From: Amphiduros pacificus
Taxonomy: Eukaryota; Annelida; Polychaeta; Phyllodocida; Hesionidae
Assembly: GCA_949316495.1 (NCBI GenBank)
Contig: OX439010.1
Location: forward strand, 6,302,001 to 6,366,000
DNA length: 64,000 nucleotides
Reading direction: 5' to 3'
Position numbers and translations under genes: made by a program. Positions within the stretch are counted from its first letter, which is position 1. The number at the start of each line of letters is the position of its first letter. Under the pieces are notes generated by a model. That model was not told where the DNA came from, did no database searches, and saw only the letters and a list, made by a program, of their open reading frames with translations. Shown here one piece after another: positions 26,060-38,357 of the stretch.

Positions 26060-28929
26060 ATCAACATCCTGCTCTAGAAACAGGGCAGCGTCAGCATCCT
26101 GCTCTAGAAACAGGGCAGTGTCAGCATCCTGCCTTAGAAACAGGGCAGCGTCAGCATCCTGCTCTAGAAACAGGGCAGTGTCAGCATCCTGCTCTAGAAA
26201 CAGGGCAGTGTCAGCATCCTGCTCTAGAAACAGGGCAGCGTCAGCATCCTGCTCTAGAAACAGGGCAGCGTCAGCATCCTGCTCTAGAAACAGGGCAGCG
26301 TCAGCATCCTGCTCTACAAACAGGGCAGCATCAGCATCCTGCTCTATAAACAGGGCAGCGCCAGCATCCTGCTCTAGAAACAGGACAGCGTCAGCATCCT
26401 GCTCTAGAAACAGGACAGCGTCAGCATCCTGCTCTAGAAACAGGGCAGCGTCAGCATCCTGCTCTAGAGACAGGGCAGCGTCAGCATCCTGCTCTATAAA
26501 CAGGGCAGCGCCAGCATCCTGCTCTAGAAACAGGACAGCGTCAGCATCCTGCTCTAGAAACAGGACAGCGTCAGCATCCTGCTCTAGAAACAGGGCAGCG
26601 TCAGCATCCTGCTCTAGAGACAGGGCAGCGTCAGCATCCTGCTCTAGAAACAGGGCAGCATCAGCATCCTGCTCTAGAAACAGGACAGCGTCAGCATCCT
26701 GCTCTAGAAACAGGGCAGCATCAGCATCCTGCTCTACAAACAGGACAGCATCAGCATCCTGCTCTAGAAACAGGGCAGCGTCAGCATCCTGCTCTAGAAA
26801 CAGGGCAGCATCAGCATCCTGCTCTAGAAACAGGGCAGCATCAGCATCCAGCTCTAGAGACAGGGCAGCGTCAGCATCCTGCTCTAGAAACAGGGCAGCG
26901 TCAGCATCCTGCTCTAGAGACAGGGCAACGTCAGCATCCTGCTCTAGAAACAGGGCAGCGTCAGCATCCTGCTCTAGAAACAGGACAGCGCCAGCATCCT
27001 GCTCTAGAAACAGGACATCGTCAGCATCCTGCTCTAGAAACAGGACAGCGTCAGCATCCTGCTCTAGAAACAGGACAGCGTCAGCATCCTGCTCTAGAAA
27101 CAGGGCAGCATCAGCATCCTGCTCTACAAACAGGACAGCATCAGCATCCTGCTCTAGAAACAGGGCAGCGTCAGCATCTGCCTTAGAAACAGGGCAGCGT
27201 CAGCATGCTGCTCTAGAAACAGGGCAGTGTCAGCATCCTGCCTTAGAAACAGGGCAGTGTCAGCATCCTGCTCTAGAAACAGGGCAGCGTCAGCATCCTG
27301 CTCTAGAAACAGGGAAGTGTCAGCATCCTGCTCTAGAAACTAGAAACAGGGCAGCGTCAGCATCCTGCTCTAGAAACAGGGCAGTGTCAGCATCCTGCTC
27401 TAGAAACAGGGCAGTGTCAGCATCCTGCTCTACAAACAGGGCAGCGTCAGCATCCTGCTCTAGAAACAGGGCAGTGTCAGCATCCTGCTCTAGAAACAGG
27501 GCAGTGTCAGCATCCTGCTCTACAAACAGGGCAGCGTCAGCATCCTGCTCTAGAAACAGGGCAGTGTCAGCATCCTGCTCTACAAACAGGGCAGCGTCAG
27601 CATCCTGCTCTAGAAACAGGGCAGTGTCAGCATCCTGCTCTAGAAACAGGGCAGTGTCAGCATCCTGCTCTAGAAACAGGGCAGTGTCAGCATCCTGCTC
27701 TAGAAACAGGGCAGTGTCAGCATCCTGCTCTAGAAACAGGGCAGTGTCAGCATCCTGCTCTAGAAACAGGGCAGCGTCAGCATCCTGCCTTAGAAACAGG
27801 GCAGCGTCAGCATCCTGTCTTAGAAACAGGGCAGTGTCAGCATCCTGCTCTAGAAACAGGGCAGCGTCAGCATCCTGCTCTAGAAACAGGGCAGCGTCAG
27901 CATCCTGCTCTACAAACAGGGCAGCGTCAGCATCCTGCTCTAGAAACAGGACAGCGTCAGCATCCTGCTCTAGAAACAGGACAGCGTCAGCATCCTGCTC
28001 TAGAAACAGGACAGCGTCAGCATCCTGCTCTAGAAACAGGGCAGCATCAGCATCCTGCTCTACAAACAGGACAGCATCAGCATCCTGCTCTAGAAACAGG
28101 GCAGCGTCAGCATCCTGCTCTAGAAACAGGGCAGCGTCAGCATCCTGCTCTAGAAATAGGGCAGTGTCAGCATCCTGCTCTAGAAACAGGGCAGTGTCAG
28201 CATCCTGCTCTAGAAACAGGGCAGCGTCAGCATCCTGCTCTAGAAACAGGGCAGTGTCAGCATCCTGCTCTAGAAACTAGAAACAGGACAGCGTCAGCAT
28301 CCTGCTCTAGAAACAGGGCAGCATCAGCATCCTGCTGTACAAACAGGACAGCATCAGCATCCTGCTCTAGAAACAGGGCAGCGTCAGCATCTGCCTTAGA
28401 AACAGGGCAGCGTCAGCATCCTGCTCTAGAAACAGGACAGCGTCAGCATCCTGCTCTAGAAACAGGGCAGTGTCAGCATCCTGCTCTAGGAACAGGGCAG
28501 TGTCAGCATCCTGCTCTAGAAACAGGGCAGCATCAGCATCCTGCTCTAGAAACAGGGCAGTGTCAGCATCCTGCTCTAGAAACAGGGCAGTGTCAGCATC
28601 CTGCTCTAGAAACAGGGCAGTGTCAGCATCCTGCTCTAGAAACAGGGCAGTGTCAGCATCCTGCTCTAGAAACAGGGCAGTGTCAGCATCCTGCCTTAGA
28701 AACAGGGCAGCGTCAGCATCTTTCCTTAGAAACAGGGCAGTGTCAGCATCCTGCTCTAGAAACAGGGCAGCGTCAGCATCCTGCTCTACAAACAGGGCAG
28801 CGTCAGCATCCTGCTCTAGAAACAGGACAGCGTCAGCATCCTGCTCTAGAAACAGGACAGCGTCAGCATCCTGCTCTAGAAACAGGGCAGTGTCAGCATC
28901 CTGCTCTAGAAACAGGGCAGTGTCAGCAT
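26060..28929. repeat. 30-bp minisatellite, about 95 copies
   Basis: The unit contains CAGCATCCTGCTCTAGAAAC followed by AGGGCAGCGT. Copies vary at few sites (AGCG/AGTG/AGCA; AGGG/AGGA; TAGAAA/TACAAA; CTCTAG/CCTTAG). Two rare variants, an 8-9-bp partial duplication (TAGAAACTAGAAAC) and a 1-bp shortened CATCTGCC, each occur twice (27334 and 28271; 27175 and 28388), pointing to segmental duplication within the array. The + strand is open for 720 codons as a 10-residue repeat of type SASCSRNRAA; I regard this as a by-product of the period. Confidence 0.97.
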
Positions 28930-29836
28930 TTTGTTTTGATGATGTTCTTCGGTGATCATTCGCAGAACTTTGACTCGAATGTGTCAGCCAAATAATTTAC
29001 TATTTATCAAACCAGCTGCTGTTTAGTAAATCTAATTATCTAATGACTTCATAAAATGTTCAAATGCGAACCGGTTTGCAATATTGTTTGAAAGCAATAA
29101 ATGAGGTGATAATTTATCACATTTGCTCCAAGTCAAAAAGCATTGCATTCATTAGTTGCTCATAAACTAAAACGGCAAACAATAACATGTCAAATTAATT
29201 CCAAAATTGTCAACTAATGGATAGGTTACCAATGCTAGATTATTGGAATAATAAAACAGGTTTTACATGATTAGGCAGGATTATAAAATGTTTTGTGACT
29301 GTAAATTACTAAAATTAAATATTAATGCTGACAAGAAAACGCTGATGTAGATATGGTCAAATCATTAAGAAAGTTGTATCATTGTAATATGGCATAGTGT
29401 TTGAATTATTGGTCCTAATATAAACACAGACAGTGATAGACATTGCAGTAGTGAACACGCTGTTATCGAAAGTGTGAACTTCAAATATGTAATGTGTAGT
29501 AGGATTAAACATGAAGAGGCAGTGCAAATAGAAGCCACGGGCCCAATGCATGGCAAAATCCCACTTCAGCAGTCATTTTCTCCTCCCCACCGTGTTTAAG
29601 TGGTGGCATAAAGACAAGGTATTGTAGCTCACAGTTCAATTTCTTGCAAACCCATCTCCAACATTTTACATTAAAAGTTTCCCAGGTCCAAGTAAAGTCC
29701 TTAGTTAATGTCTTAGTATTTGTAAGTTGGCGATTTTTTGTTCCTCGTGTGGTTTTTAAGTAGTTTTTGAAGATAAATACTCTGCAGCATTTTGCCAGTC
29801 ATCTATCATGATGGCATTCTCTGTTTACAAAGGCAG
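28930..29836. other. No gene recognised
   Basis: AT-rich unique spacer downstream of the 30-bp array. Confidence 0.5.
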
Positions 29837-29951
29837 AGCTCTGCACTTAGTATTTTGCTGCCCTGTGATTGGTCCTATCCTGGTGCTGACCATGTGCTCT
29901 GCACTTTGCATTTTGCTGCCCTGTGATTGGTCCTATCCTGGTGCTGACCAT
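29837..29951. repeat. 57-bp tandem duplication
   Basis: A segment starting GCTCTGCACTT and ending GGTGCTGACCATGT occurs twice back to back with three differences. It includes CTGTGATTGG, which contains CCAAT-box text on the minus strand, in each copy. Confidence 0.9.
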
Positions 29952-30315
29952 GTGATTTTCTTTACAAGTCAGTCTGCCATTATCACAGCCAATGAAAAAT
30001 TGCTACTGTAGAGTATGATGTCATCACAGAATATGAACAATCATTGGCGGACTGCTTTCTCAAATCGTGACGTTTCATTCAAAAATAAGCAAGAATATAC
30101 ACATATACTGCCATCTCTTTGGCAGAAGATGGCTGGATACAGTGTTAACACTTTTGACCAATCAAAGGCAGGTTGGATGGGTAGTGTGGTAAGGATTGCC
30201 AGAGAATTACAGCAGTCCGTAAACTCGTTTAATACCTTCTCTCAATCCACAAACACAATTTAAATCGATATGCATGTAATGGAAATAATGGCCTGGAATA
30301 TAAACATGCATTGGA

Positions 30316-30527
30316 CCTGTCTGCTGCCTCACTGTCATGTCGAGGTCACCCACCTTGTTACAGGTTTAGAGGGGCAACAGCTACGGGCCTCACCTTAAAT
30401 GAGAAATCATTTTATGAATGAAATCTCGGCATGGTCGGTAATCAAACCCAAGACTCTGTGAGTCATCATAGAGGAAGTGGTACTCAAGAGAGTGTGGTCA
30501 AACCAACTGTGCTATGTCCCGTGGCCC
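30316..30527 (-). mobile_element. Old, partial SINE family A
   Basis: The tRNA-like head and middle domain are recognisable (ATCTCGGCATGGTCGG, CCCGTGGCCC at the outer end) but diverged. The 3' domain and tail are missing. A 22-bp array begins 16 bp beyond its 5' end. Confidence 0.7.
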
Positions 30528-30542
30528 TTCGCATCACGAGAG

Positions 30543-31354
30543 GTGTGAATGCAGTGTCACCACAGGGTGAATGTACTGTCACCACAGGCTGAATGTAGTG
30601 TCACCACAGGGTGAATGCTGTGTCACCACAGGGTGAATGCAGTGTCACCACAGGGTGAATGCAGTGTCACCACAGGGTGAATGCAGTGTCACCACAGGGT
30701 GAATGCAGTGTCACCACAGGGTGAATGCAGTGTCACCACAGGGTGAATGCAGTGTCACCACGGGGTGAATGTAGTGTCACCACAGGGCGAATGCAGTGTC
30801 ACCACAGGGTGAATGCAGTGTCACCACAGGGTGAATGCAGTGTCACCACGGGGTGAATGTAGTGTCACCACAGGGTGAATGCAGTGTCACCACAGGGTGA
30901 ATGCAGTGTCACCACAGGGTGAATGCAGTGTCACCACAGGGTGAATGCAGGGTCACCACAGGGTGAATGCAGTGTCACCACAGGGTGAATGCAGTGTCAC
31001 CACAGGGTGAATGCAGTGTCACCACAGGGTGAATGCAGTGTCACCACAGGGTGAATGCAGTGTCACCACAGGGTGAATGCAGTGTCACCACAGGGTGAAT
31101 GCAGTGTCACCACAGGGTGAATGCAGTGTCACCACAGGGTGAATGCAGTGTCACCACAGGGCGAATGCAGTGTCACCACAGGATGAATGCAGTGTCACCA
31201 CAGGGTGAATGCAGTGTCACCACAGGGTGAATGCAGGGTCACCACAGGGTGAATGCAGTGTCACAACAGGGTGAATGCAGTGTCACCACAGGGTGAATGC
31301 AGGGTCACCACAGGGTGAATGCAGTGTCACAACAGGGTGAATGCAGTGTCACAA
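30543..31354. repeat. 22-bp minisatellite, about 37 copies
   Basis: The unit is GTGTCACCACAGGGTGAATG plus CA. Most copies are identical; a few carry CGGGG, GGGCG, CAGGGTC or CACAAC variants. High identity indicates recent expansion. The period is not divisible by three. Confidence 0.97.
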
Positions 31355-34215
31355 TGCTAGTGCGTGTAATTTATTAGCTGGGTCCCCAACTAACAATATA
31401 AGGGGTTTATCTCAAATACTGTAAGCAAACTAAATATCCCAGCCACGAGACATTGTGTCAGAGGCCTCGGATAACAGTTTTTTGACATTTTATGCACGAA
31501 TGTAATCCTCATCGCTCGAGTGGGCCGTGCTGCCACCTGAAGTGTTAAATTCTGTCATGGATGGATAAACTCTGTACATGCAAGCTTGGCTCATATTAGC
31601 AACAAATGAGTGACATCACAATCAGTTTATCACACCCATGGCTGTTTCTCTATTCTTCTCAAGATTCCAAAAGTGATTCGTCTTTTTTATTTCTGTATGT
31701 GCATTTGTTGCAGACATATTAATTCTCTTCACAGCATAATGGTAGTCATCATATCAATTACTATGTCTACATACCTATCCCGGCATGCATTGTACTGGGC
31801 ACAAAAGATACCTGGGAGATCAAAATATAATGAGGATATCGTTATCTGGCCATTCCCTAATTTGCACTGAATATATCTAATGTTTTATTGAAATGCATTA
31901 GATATGCATTAGAATGGTCAATGGTCAATTGTTTGAAATTAAATCCTCTTCATATTCTCTATCTAAAGATCTTGAGATATGGGCGGAGAATTTGACTTTT
32001 TAACACAAAAATAAGATTTCTTAACTGAAGATTTGCAGTCCTGTTTCAATAATTGAGATTATGTCATGCGTTTTTGCCGTTCTCTAATATTTCATCATGC
32101 AGAAAATCATGACCTGATAACTTAATCGCGGCAGAGTGGTAGTAGTGGAAGCGTGTATTTCAGAATGAGATTTGTTTTGTTTTTCTTGCCCACAAAACCT
32201 GATTAATCGCGGCAACAAAGGCACCAAAATATGGTGAGTTTTGGACCTACCATGTATGATTGTCAGAAGAGGAGAAGATTTACCATGTATGATTGTCAGA
32301 AGAGGAGAAAATTTTACACTTTATACCCAAACCAATTATCATAAAGATGATTCCCAAATTGTTTAAATATGAAATACTGCATTGCAAAATATGTATCTTG
32401 AAAAAAGAAATCACTTAAAAAAAGAAAGAGGAAGAGACAATTTGATCACCAAAATAAAGAGAATGCTTTGGTATGCATTTTCAATGTGTTGTCCAATAAA
32501 TATCTGCGTAGTTACAGTGTAATTATATGCGCCAAACAGGGCACAGACTGACACTTCACTTCTTCCCGAGGAGTTGACGATCTGAAAATACCGAGACAGA
32601 ATAGATGTAAACGCTGGGGTGGGGATATGACAACATTCTGTTTGCCAAAGAAGTCGATGTTATTTGGACACTTTCGTGTAAATTCTCACTCTGATCTCGG
32701 GGAAAAGAACCAATTAGGAAGGCTGGCCTCTCCCACCGGCTGCATTCGATAAACAATTTATCAAAGCTCTTTATTCGTGGTGACTTTTTCAGCAGTTCTC
32801 CCGTCTCAATCATGCCGTTGGACATCACTTTAGAGGGTGACCCTTTAAAGCAACTGTGTTAGGAATGGGTTTCACCAGGGCGATAATTAGGGTTGATAGG
32901 CACTTAAAACACTCTGGTGTAGCAATATGTATGATTTTAAAACCGTTACAATTGTGACTGGAATTTTGAGCATCTGTGTCTCTGGTTCATATGAATCATA
33001 TCACAGACCTGTTCCCATTCGTGATGAAGGAGAACATATTGATATGAGAGCGATGAAGTACGAGACAGTAAAAGATAGAGCGTGTGTCTATGACAGATAC
33101 ATGTAGATCTATAGGACACTTGTACCTCTCAGTGACCATCCACCTATTACACGGCATGGGATCTAATTGGCTATTCTCTGTCTGGTTACCAGGCAATCAT
33201 CACGTGACCGCCATTGTTCGCTGAGGCTTCACAAGAAACTGTCTCTGGGAGTGGGCGATAATAGCCGTGGAAATCTGCCGGAAATCTTCAATTAACCCAA
33301 TTATTCTATTTTTGCTATGTCTTTGTTGATGATTTACTTGCGATTTGTATCTAGTCAACCTGTAAAGAGATTAATGTGATCTAGTGGATGATTGGCTGAC
33401 ATTGATGTCTCGTCTGTGCGAGATCTCGCCGAGAGCACTTGCTGCCACCACGAGGAGTTTTATGAGCGGTATGCGCAGAGAGAGCTTGACAAATAGGAAC
33501 AAACCTTAATGGTCTTGTGATTGACAAGGAAACCTTGCGGAAGAAGCAGGTCTTTGCGAGACTCTCGCGACAAACAATGGGACTATATTTAGGTGCTGGA
33601 CCACAGGAAGCACGCGGGACGTGAGCAAAATATGCAAGTGCTAACTCGAAAAAGAATTAGGGACTAAAAACAAAACACAAGCCGCTGACGACAAGGGAGT
33701 GGTAAGGTTGTAGTAGTAGCTGTGTAATGACTGGATTACTCTTTGCAGCAGATCACGAGCTGGAACACTTCCTTCTCAACTACTCAAGTCTCTCCTCTCT
33801 GGACTCCTTGAAGTAGTGAAATATTTTAAACTACTCAAGTCTCTTTTTTCGGAAATGCTGAAATAATTGAGATGTGAATGAGAATCACATTATTTGTCTA
33901 CAGTTATTGATCATTGTAAATCTTTTTGCCTTTACCATGTTTACATTCTGTATATTACATTATAAAATTTTAAGTAAAATGTTAACCATTGGCACAGTAA
34001 TCATATATATATATGATGATGAAACCAGAAATGTTGTAGTCAAGTTGAATCCCACAGACAGTCTCAATCCTAACTTCCATGATGCCGACTTTATCGTATT
34101 TTTTTAAAAAACAAATTAGCGATATTAAAAATCACAGTTTTCTAATTTGCCTATCATGTAATCTCTAAGAATTTGATTTCTTGATTGTGTGAGAGAATCT
34201 GCGATTATTACCTTT
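31355..34215. other. No gene; possible regulatory stretch at 33150-33620
   Basis: No exon that I can support. A 36-bp tandem duplication (ACCATGTATGATTGTCAGAA...) lies at 32250-32312. The part at 33150-33620 is richer in CpG and complexity and carries several CTCGC/GCGAG words, including ACTCTCGCGA near 33550. Confidence 0.4.
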
Positions 34216-34298
34216 TAATTGACAGGGTAGGAGTCTGGTGTCTTTATGGGAACTTTAACTCGTTATTTGATTGTCAATTAATTAGCGCTAATTGACAG
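34216..34298. promoter_or_regulatory. Cluster of TAATTGACAG motifs with nested palindromes
   Basis: TAATTGACAG occurs at 34216-34225 and 34289-34298, and TGTCAATTA (its inverse) at 34272-34280. The 34272-34297 segment is an inverted repeat with 9-bp arms around a perfect 14-bp palindrome, AATTAGCGCTAATT (34279-34292). TAATT and TGACAG are homeodomain and TALE-homeodomain cores in general knowledge. Regulatory function is inferred. Confidence 0.4.
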
Positions 34299-34737
34299 GA
34301 AACAGTGGAGTTTCTTTGATGCCAACATTCCGCCGGAGATCAATCCCATTTAAGTATCCTCTTTGTCATTGAACAATGCTGATTTTTTTGATGCTGCACA
34401 ATGTCATAAAATAATTGGATTGAAAACCTGGCAGAAAATAGTTTACAAATGGAGTCATGTCGTATTACCAAAATATAGCCGGTGAAAATGCCTAAACTCT
34501 CCACATGAGTACAATGATCGTATTGCATGTGAAGCCAGAATGTCAAAAAGGTTGTTGTAACGGATTATGATTATTACATTCCAGGGCCTCATAACCGTTG
34601 CTAATCCAATTGATTTCCCACATAATTGTCAATCCCTATCGCATACTTGATCAACAACAAAAATACATGTATATTCTTTGTGGTGAAACAAAATTTAATT
34701 CCTTTAACGCACCACACAAAATCGGTTTGAAATTGTG
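34299..34737. other. No gene recognised
   Basis: AT-rich DNA next to the TAATTGACAG cluster; possibly part of the same non-coding element. Nothing discrete supported. Confidence 0.4.
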
Positions 34738-34881
34738 AAATGGTGTTTCTACGACATTTTCGACGACAAACTCATTTCACTGGTGTGGACATAAATATCA
34801 CTGGCAACAGTGGAATTCGAACCAATCGCCGCCCTCACATTTTTTACCTAACTCAGGCACAGTGTTTCACTACCTGTGCCA
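34738..34881 (-). mobile_element. SINE family B, copy 2
   Basis: On the minus strand, GGCACAGGTAGTGAAACACT (head) leads to the B box GGTTCGAATTCC and then to a body ending in the complement of AATGGTGTTTCTACGAC. Shares head, B box and 3' end with the copies at 660-842 and 58042-58232. Confidence 0.6.
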
Positions 34882-34899
34882 GAAAAAGGGTGTAAGAGT

Positions 34900-35120
34900 A
34901 GGGGGGTGTGAGTTACGACCTGGGAGATCTCGTGCTGATTCCTCGCCATTTCAACAGGCCTTACCCAGCCTTAACGGGATTACCATCCCAGTCTGCGACG
35001 CTAATCTCGCCTCGTTCCCATCCAATGATGGCCAAGTTTATGGCAAGTCTCGTCAAATGACTTCTCGCGAGACCTGTGACGCTCCCAGAAGAGGGTGTTC
35101 AGAAGGACTTAAATGACCCC
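34900..35120. promoter_or_regulatory. CpG-bearing segment with a TCTCGCGAGA palindrome
   Basis: More CpG than its surroundings, with CTCGCCTCG, CTGCGACGC and a perfect TCTCGCGAGA at 35063-35072. That palindrome is a known core promoter motif in vertebrates; its role here is inferred. An 84-codon + frame across it has no recognisable domain. Confidence 0.35.
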
Positions 35121-35487
35121 TTAAAGTAATTAATACCGCCAAAGAAATCATCAAAGTTACACCACAGGAGTTTATGGCCTGAGAATCAGGCAGTGATATC
35201 TTGGCAGAGGAAAAAGGGGGTGAGTTGCATTGCATCGGAAGGGGAAGACTGTAACATATTGACAAGGCCTCCACAGCACAATATTCAAATACCTAAAAGG
35301 AAACAACACCAATAAATCTTTTGCAAATAGTCAAGACCAAAAAACTGAATAGCAGATTTGACAGCAAATGTGTGTAAATTTCATTTGGGGGAGGAAAACT
35401 TGTTTAATCTGATTCAATAAGAAAAAACTGGCACTGTATGGTGGATTGTTGGCGAATTGCCTGAATCTGCTGTTTATGTGCATCGTC
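35121..35487. other. No gene recognised
   Basis: Unique sequence without supported features. Confidence 0.5.
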
Positions 35488-35635
35488 CCAGCAGGCAAAA
35501 CTAGTTGAAATCACACGGTTTTGACGTGGTTAACTTGTGTCCTATTCAAAGAAAAATGGCATGAATTATTCATGTGAATAAGACGTGAAATATTGACATG
35601 AATAAGATTTGGATTATTCACATGAAGAAGACGTA
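35488..35635 (+). mobile_element. Interspersed repeat family D, copy 2
   Basis: Starts CCAGCAGGCAAAAC as at 21181, then has GTTTTGACGTGGTTAA, an AAAAATGGCATGAATT segment and repeated TTCA(C/T)GTGAA and AAGACGT words. The 3' limit is uncertain. Confidence 0.45.
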
Positions 35636-35970
35636 CTGCCTTGTATCCCTGTCGTGAATGGGATTTCCTTTGGCAGGGTTAGGAGAGTGTCAGGTGAGTG
35701 TGAAATGATCTTCATGGACTATTCGGTTCTGCGAGGGCCCTGCAGCCGGCCGTCAGGATTGGGTTGTATCAACATGTTCCAAATCTGTGTTCAAAATCCC
35801 AGAAATCGGTGTTGAACCCCACAGTATTGAATGAACAGGTCCCAGCTCCAAAATGTCATTTTTTTTTATGGAAAGGTGACTGATTTTGGTCAGATTAATA
35901 CCTCTGTGCTGCTCAAATCGTTAAAGCGCCATCTTTGTTGACACTGTCACGACGTTATTGTTACCTATTT
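35636..35970. other. No gene recognised
   Basis: Unique sequence, GC higher around 35690-35760. No exon support. Confidence 0.45.
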
Positions 35971-36146
35971 GGTGCAGCTGGTGCAGCTGGAGTGGCTGGT
36001 GCAGCTGGTGTGGCTGGTGCAGCTGGATGTAACTGGTGTAACTGGTGTAGCTGGTGCAGCTGGTGTGGCTGGTGTAGCTGATGCAGCTGGATGTAGCTGG
36101 GGCAGCTGGTGTGGCTGGTGCAGCTGGGTGTATCTAGTGCAGCTGT
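35971..36146. repeat. 9-bp-based minisatellite
   Basis: Imperfect repeats of GCTGGTGCA, GCTGGTGTG and GCTGGATGTA, about 19 units. Open frames rich in V/L/Q and (on the minus strand) A/T/S/P follow from the period. Confidence 0.88.
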
Positions 36147-36400
36147 TGCTCTTGCAGGAGGTTGTAGACGACCTCAGTAGGTTTAGTTCAAGATGACACC
36201 AAAGGGACGGGGTGTAGTAGCACTCTACAAAGTAAGAGAACAATGGCTGAACGTAGGAGAAGTGTGTGATCCTTCTTGGTAAGCCCATCAGTAGAAAAGT
36301 CAAACATAGGCCAACGTTTTCACTGTGTGGAATACAACTACAAATGATACATTACTGACTGTGGACCTGTGTAGGCTATTTTTATAAAATATTGCCAGTG

Positions 36401-37139
<739 letters not shown>

Positions 37140-37486
37140 ACTACTTGTTCGGCCACGGGCCGTGGCGCAGCTGATTAGAGCGCCAGCTTATTAGCACCAG
37201 TTCCTCTGTGGTGATCCAAAGGTTGTGGGTTTGATCCCCGGCCGTGCCGAGATTGAATTCATAATACAATTTCTCATATGAGCTGAGGCACGTGCCTAAA
37301 GGGTTAACCCGTTGTCCTTGTAAATCTGTGACCGGGTGGGTTGTCATGTCAATGACCTGCGACATGACAATTCAGTGAGGCAGCACTATATCTGCTACAA
37401 GTAGGTCTCATCACAAAATAACTGAAATAATGTTGAAAGTGATGTAAAACCCCAAACAAACAAACAAACAAACAAACTACTTGTTC
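37140..37486 (+). mobile_element. SINE family A, full-length with target duplication
   Basis: The element lies at 37151-37475. Its head starts GGCCACGGGCCGTGGCGCAG and its tail is five CAAA units. ACTACTTGTTC is duplicated at 37140-37150 and 37476-37486. The B box has mutated to GGTTTGATCCC. Confidence 0.9.
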
Positions 37487-37639
37487 ATTACGAAGGATGA
37501 TTGAGTGTATGTTGGCCTCCTGGAGTATGCAGACTGTCTTTGTTTTGTGAATTGTTGACACCTAGCACAATATATTGTTTACTAACAATGCAAATCACTA
37601 CAAACATAAAGTGGCATATTTCATAGAAGTTGTCTTAAA

Positions 37640-37952
37640 GGCCACGGGCCGTGGCACAGTTGGTTATAGTGTAAGCCTACATGTATTAGTGCACCAGTTC
37701 CTCTGTGGTGATCTAAAGGTCGTTGGTTCAATTCCCAGCCATGCCAGTATTGAATTCCTGTTACAAATCTGATATGAACTGAGGCTTTTGTCTGAAAGGT
37801 GAAATGGTTGTCTTTGTAAGTCTGTGAATGGATGATTTTTCATGTCAGGATCCTGCGAAATGACAATTCAGTGAGGCAGCACTATATCTGTTACATCATG
37901 AAATAGCTCAATTAATGTTAAAAGTTATGTAAAACCAGTAACAAACAGAACT
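37640..37952 (+). mobile_element. SINE family A, diverged copy
   Basis: Full-length but heavily substituted, with GGCCACGGGCCGTGGCACAG at the head and GTAAAACCAGTAACAAAC at the tail. It lies 164 bp downstream of the young copy, in the same orientation, and is far more diverged. Confidence 0.8.
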
Positions 37953-38261
37953 ACACATTTCAAAATGATTCAATTGTAACACATTTCATATTTATTAATC
38001 ATAATCATTTAATTTCAATTCTTAAAAACAACATAATATGTCTTCTGCAATTTGCCGATAGGTGGCGTTACTCAGTGTGTTGGGATTGAGCAGTGCATGA
38101 CTGGAAAGGAATATTTGGAGGCTTTGGTCAGAAAAATAGAATAGAAGAAGAAAATATCTAATCACCATTTTTTTAAAGGTTTGAATTTATATTGAATAAT
38201 TACACCTGATTCCTGAAGTTAAAATCTTAACCGTACCATTCAAATAATTTCTTTTAAAATA
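37953..38261. other. No gene recognised
   Basis: AT-rich spacer between repeats. Confidence 0.5.
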
Positions 38262-38357
38262 ATTTTTTCATGTCCTGAAAATCATATCTTAAACACTTCA
38301 TAAACTGGAATAGAAATTCACGTCTGAAAATCATGTCTTAACCACGTCATAACGAGT
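38262..38357 (-). mobile_element. Interspersed repeat family D, partial inverted copy
   Basis: Its reverse complement reads CGTTATGACGTGGTTAAGAC, matching the region just inside the 21181 copy, and repeats the ATGATTTTCAGACGTGAA module. The CAGCAGGCAAAAC end is not preserved. Confidence 0.4.

Noticed and set aside
26118-28955. 720- and 161-codon frames encoding SASCSRNRAA-type repeats
   Set aside because: A 30-bp minisatellite without stops in one frame; length variants in the array break the frame, and nothing upstream looks like a start exon.
37151-37250. A functional tRNA gene
   Set aside because: A and B boxes are present but the text continues into a SINE body; the acceptor stem does not close as a tRNA.
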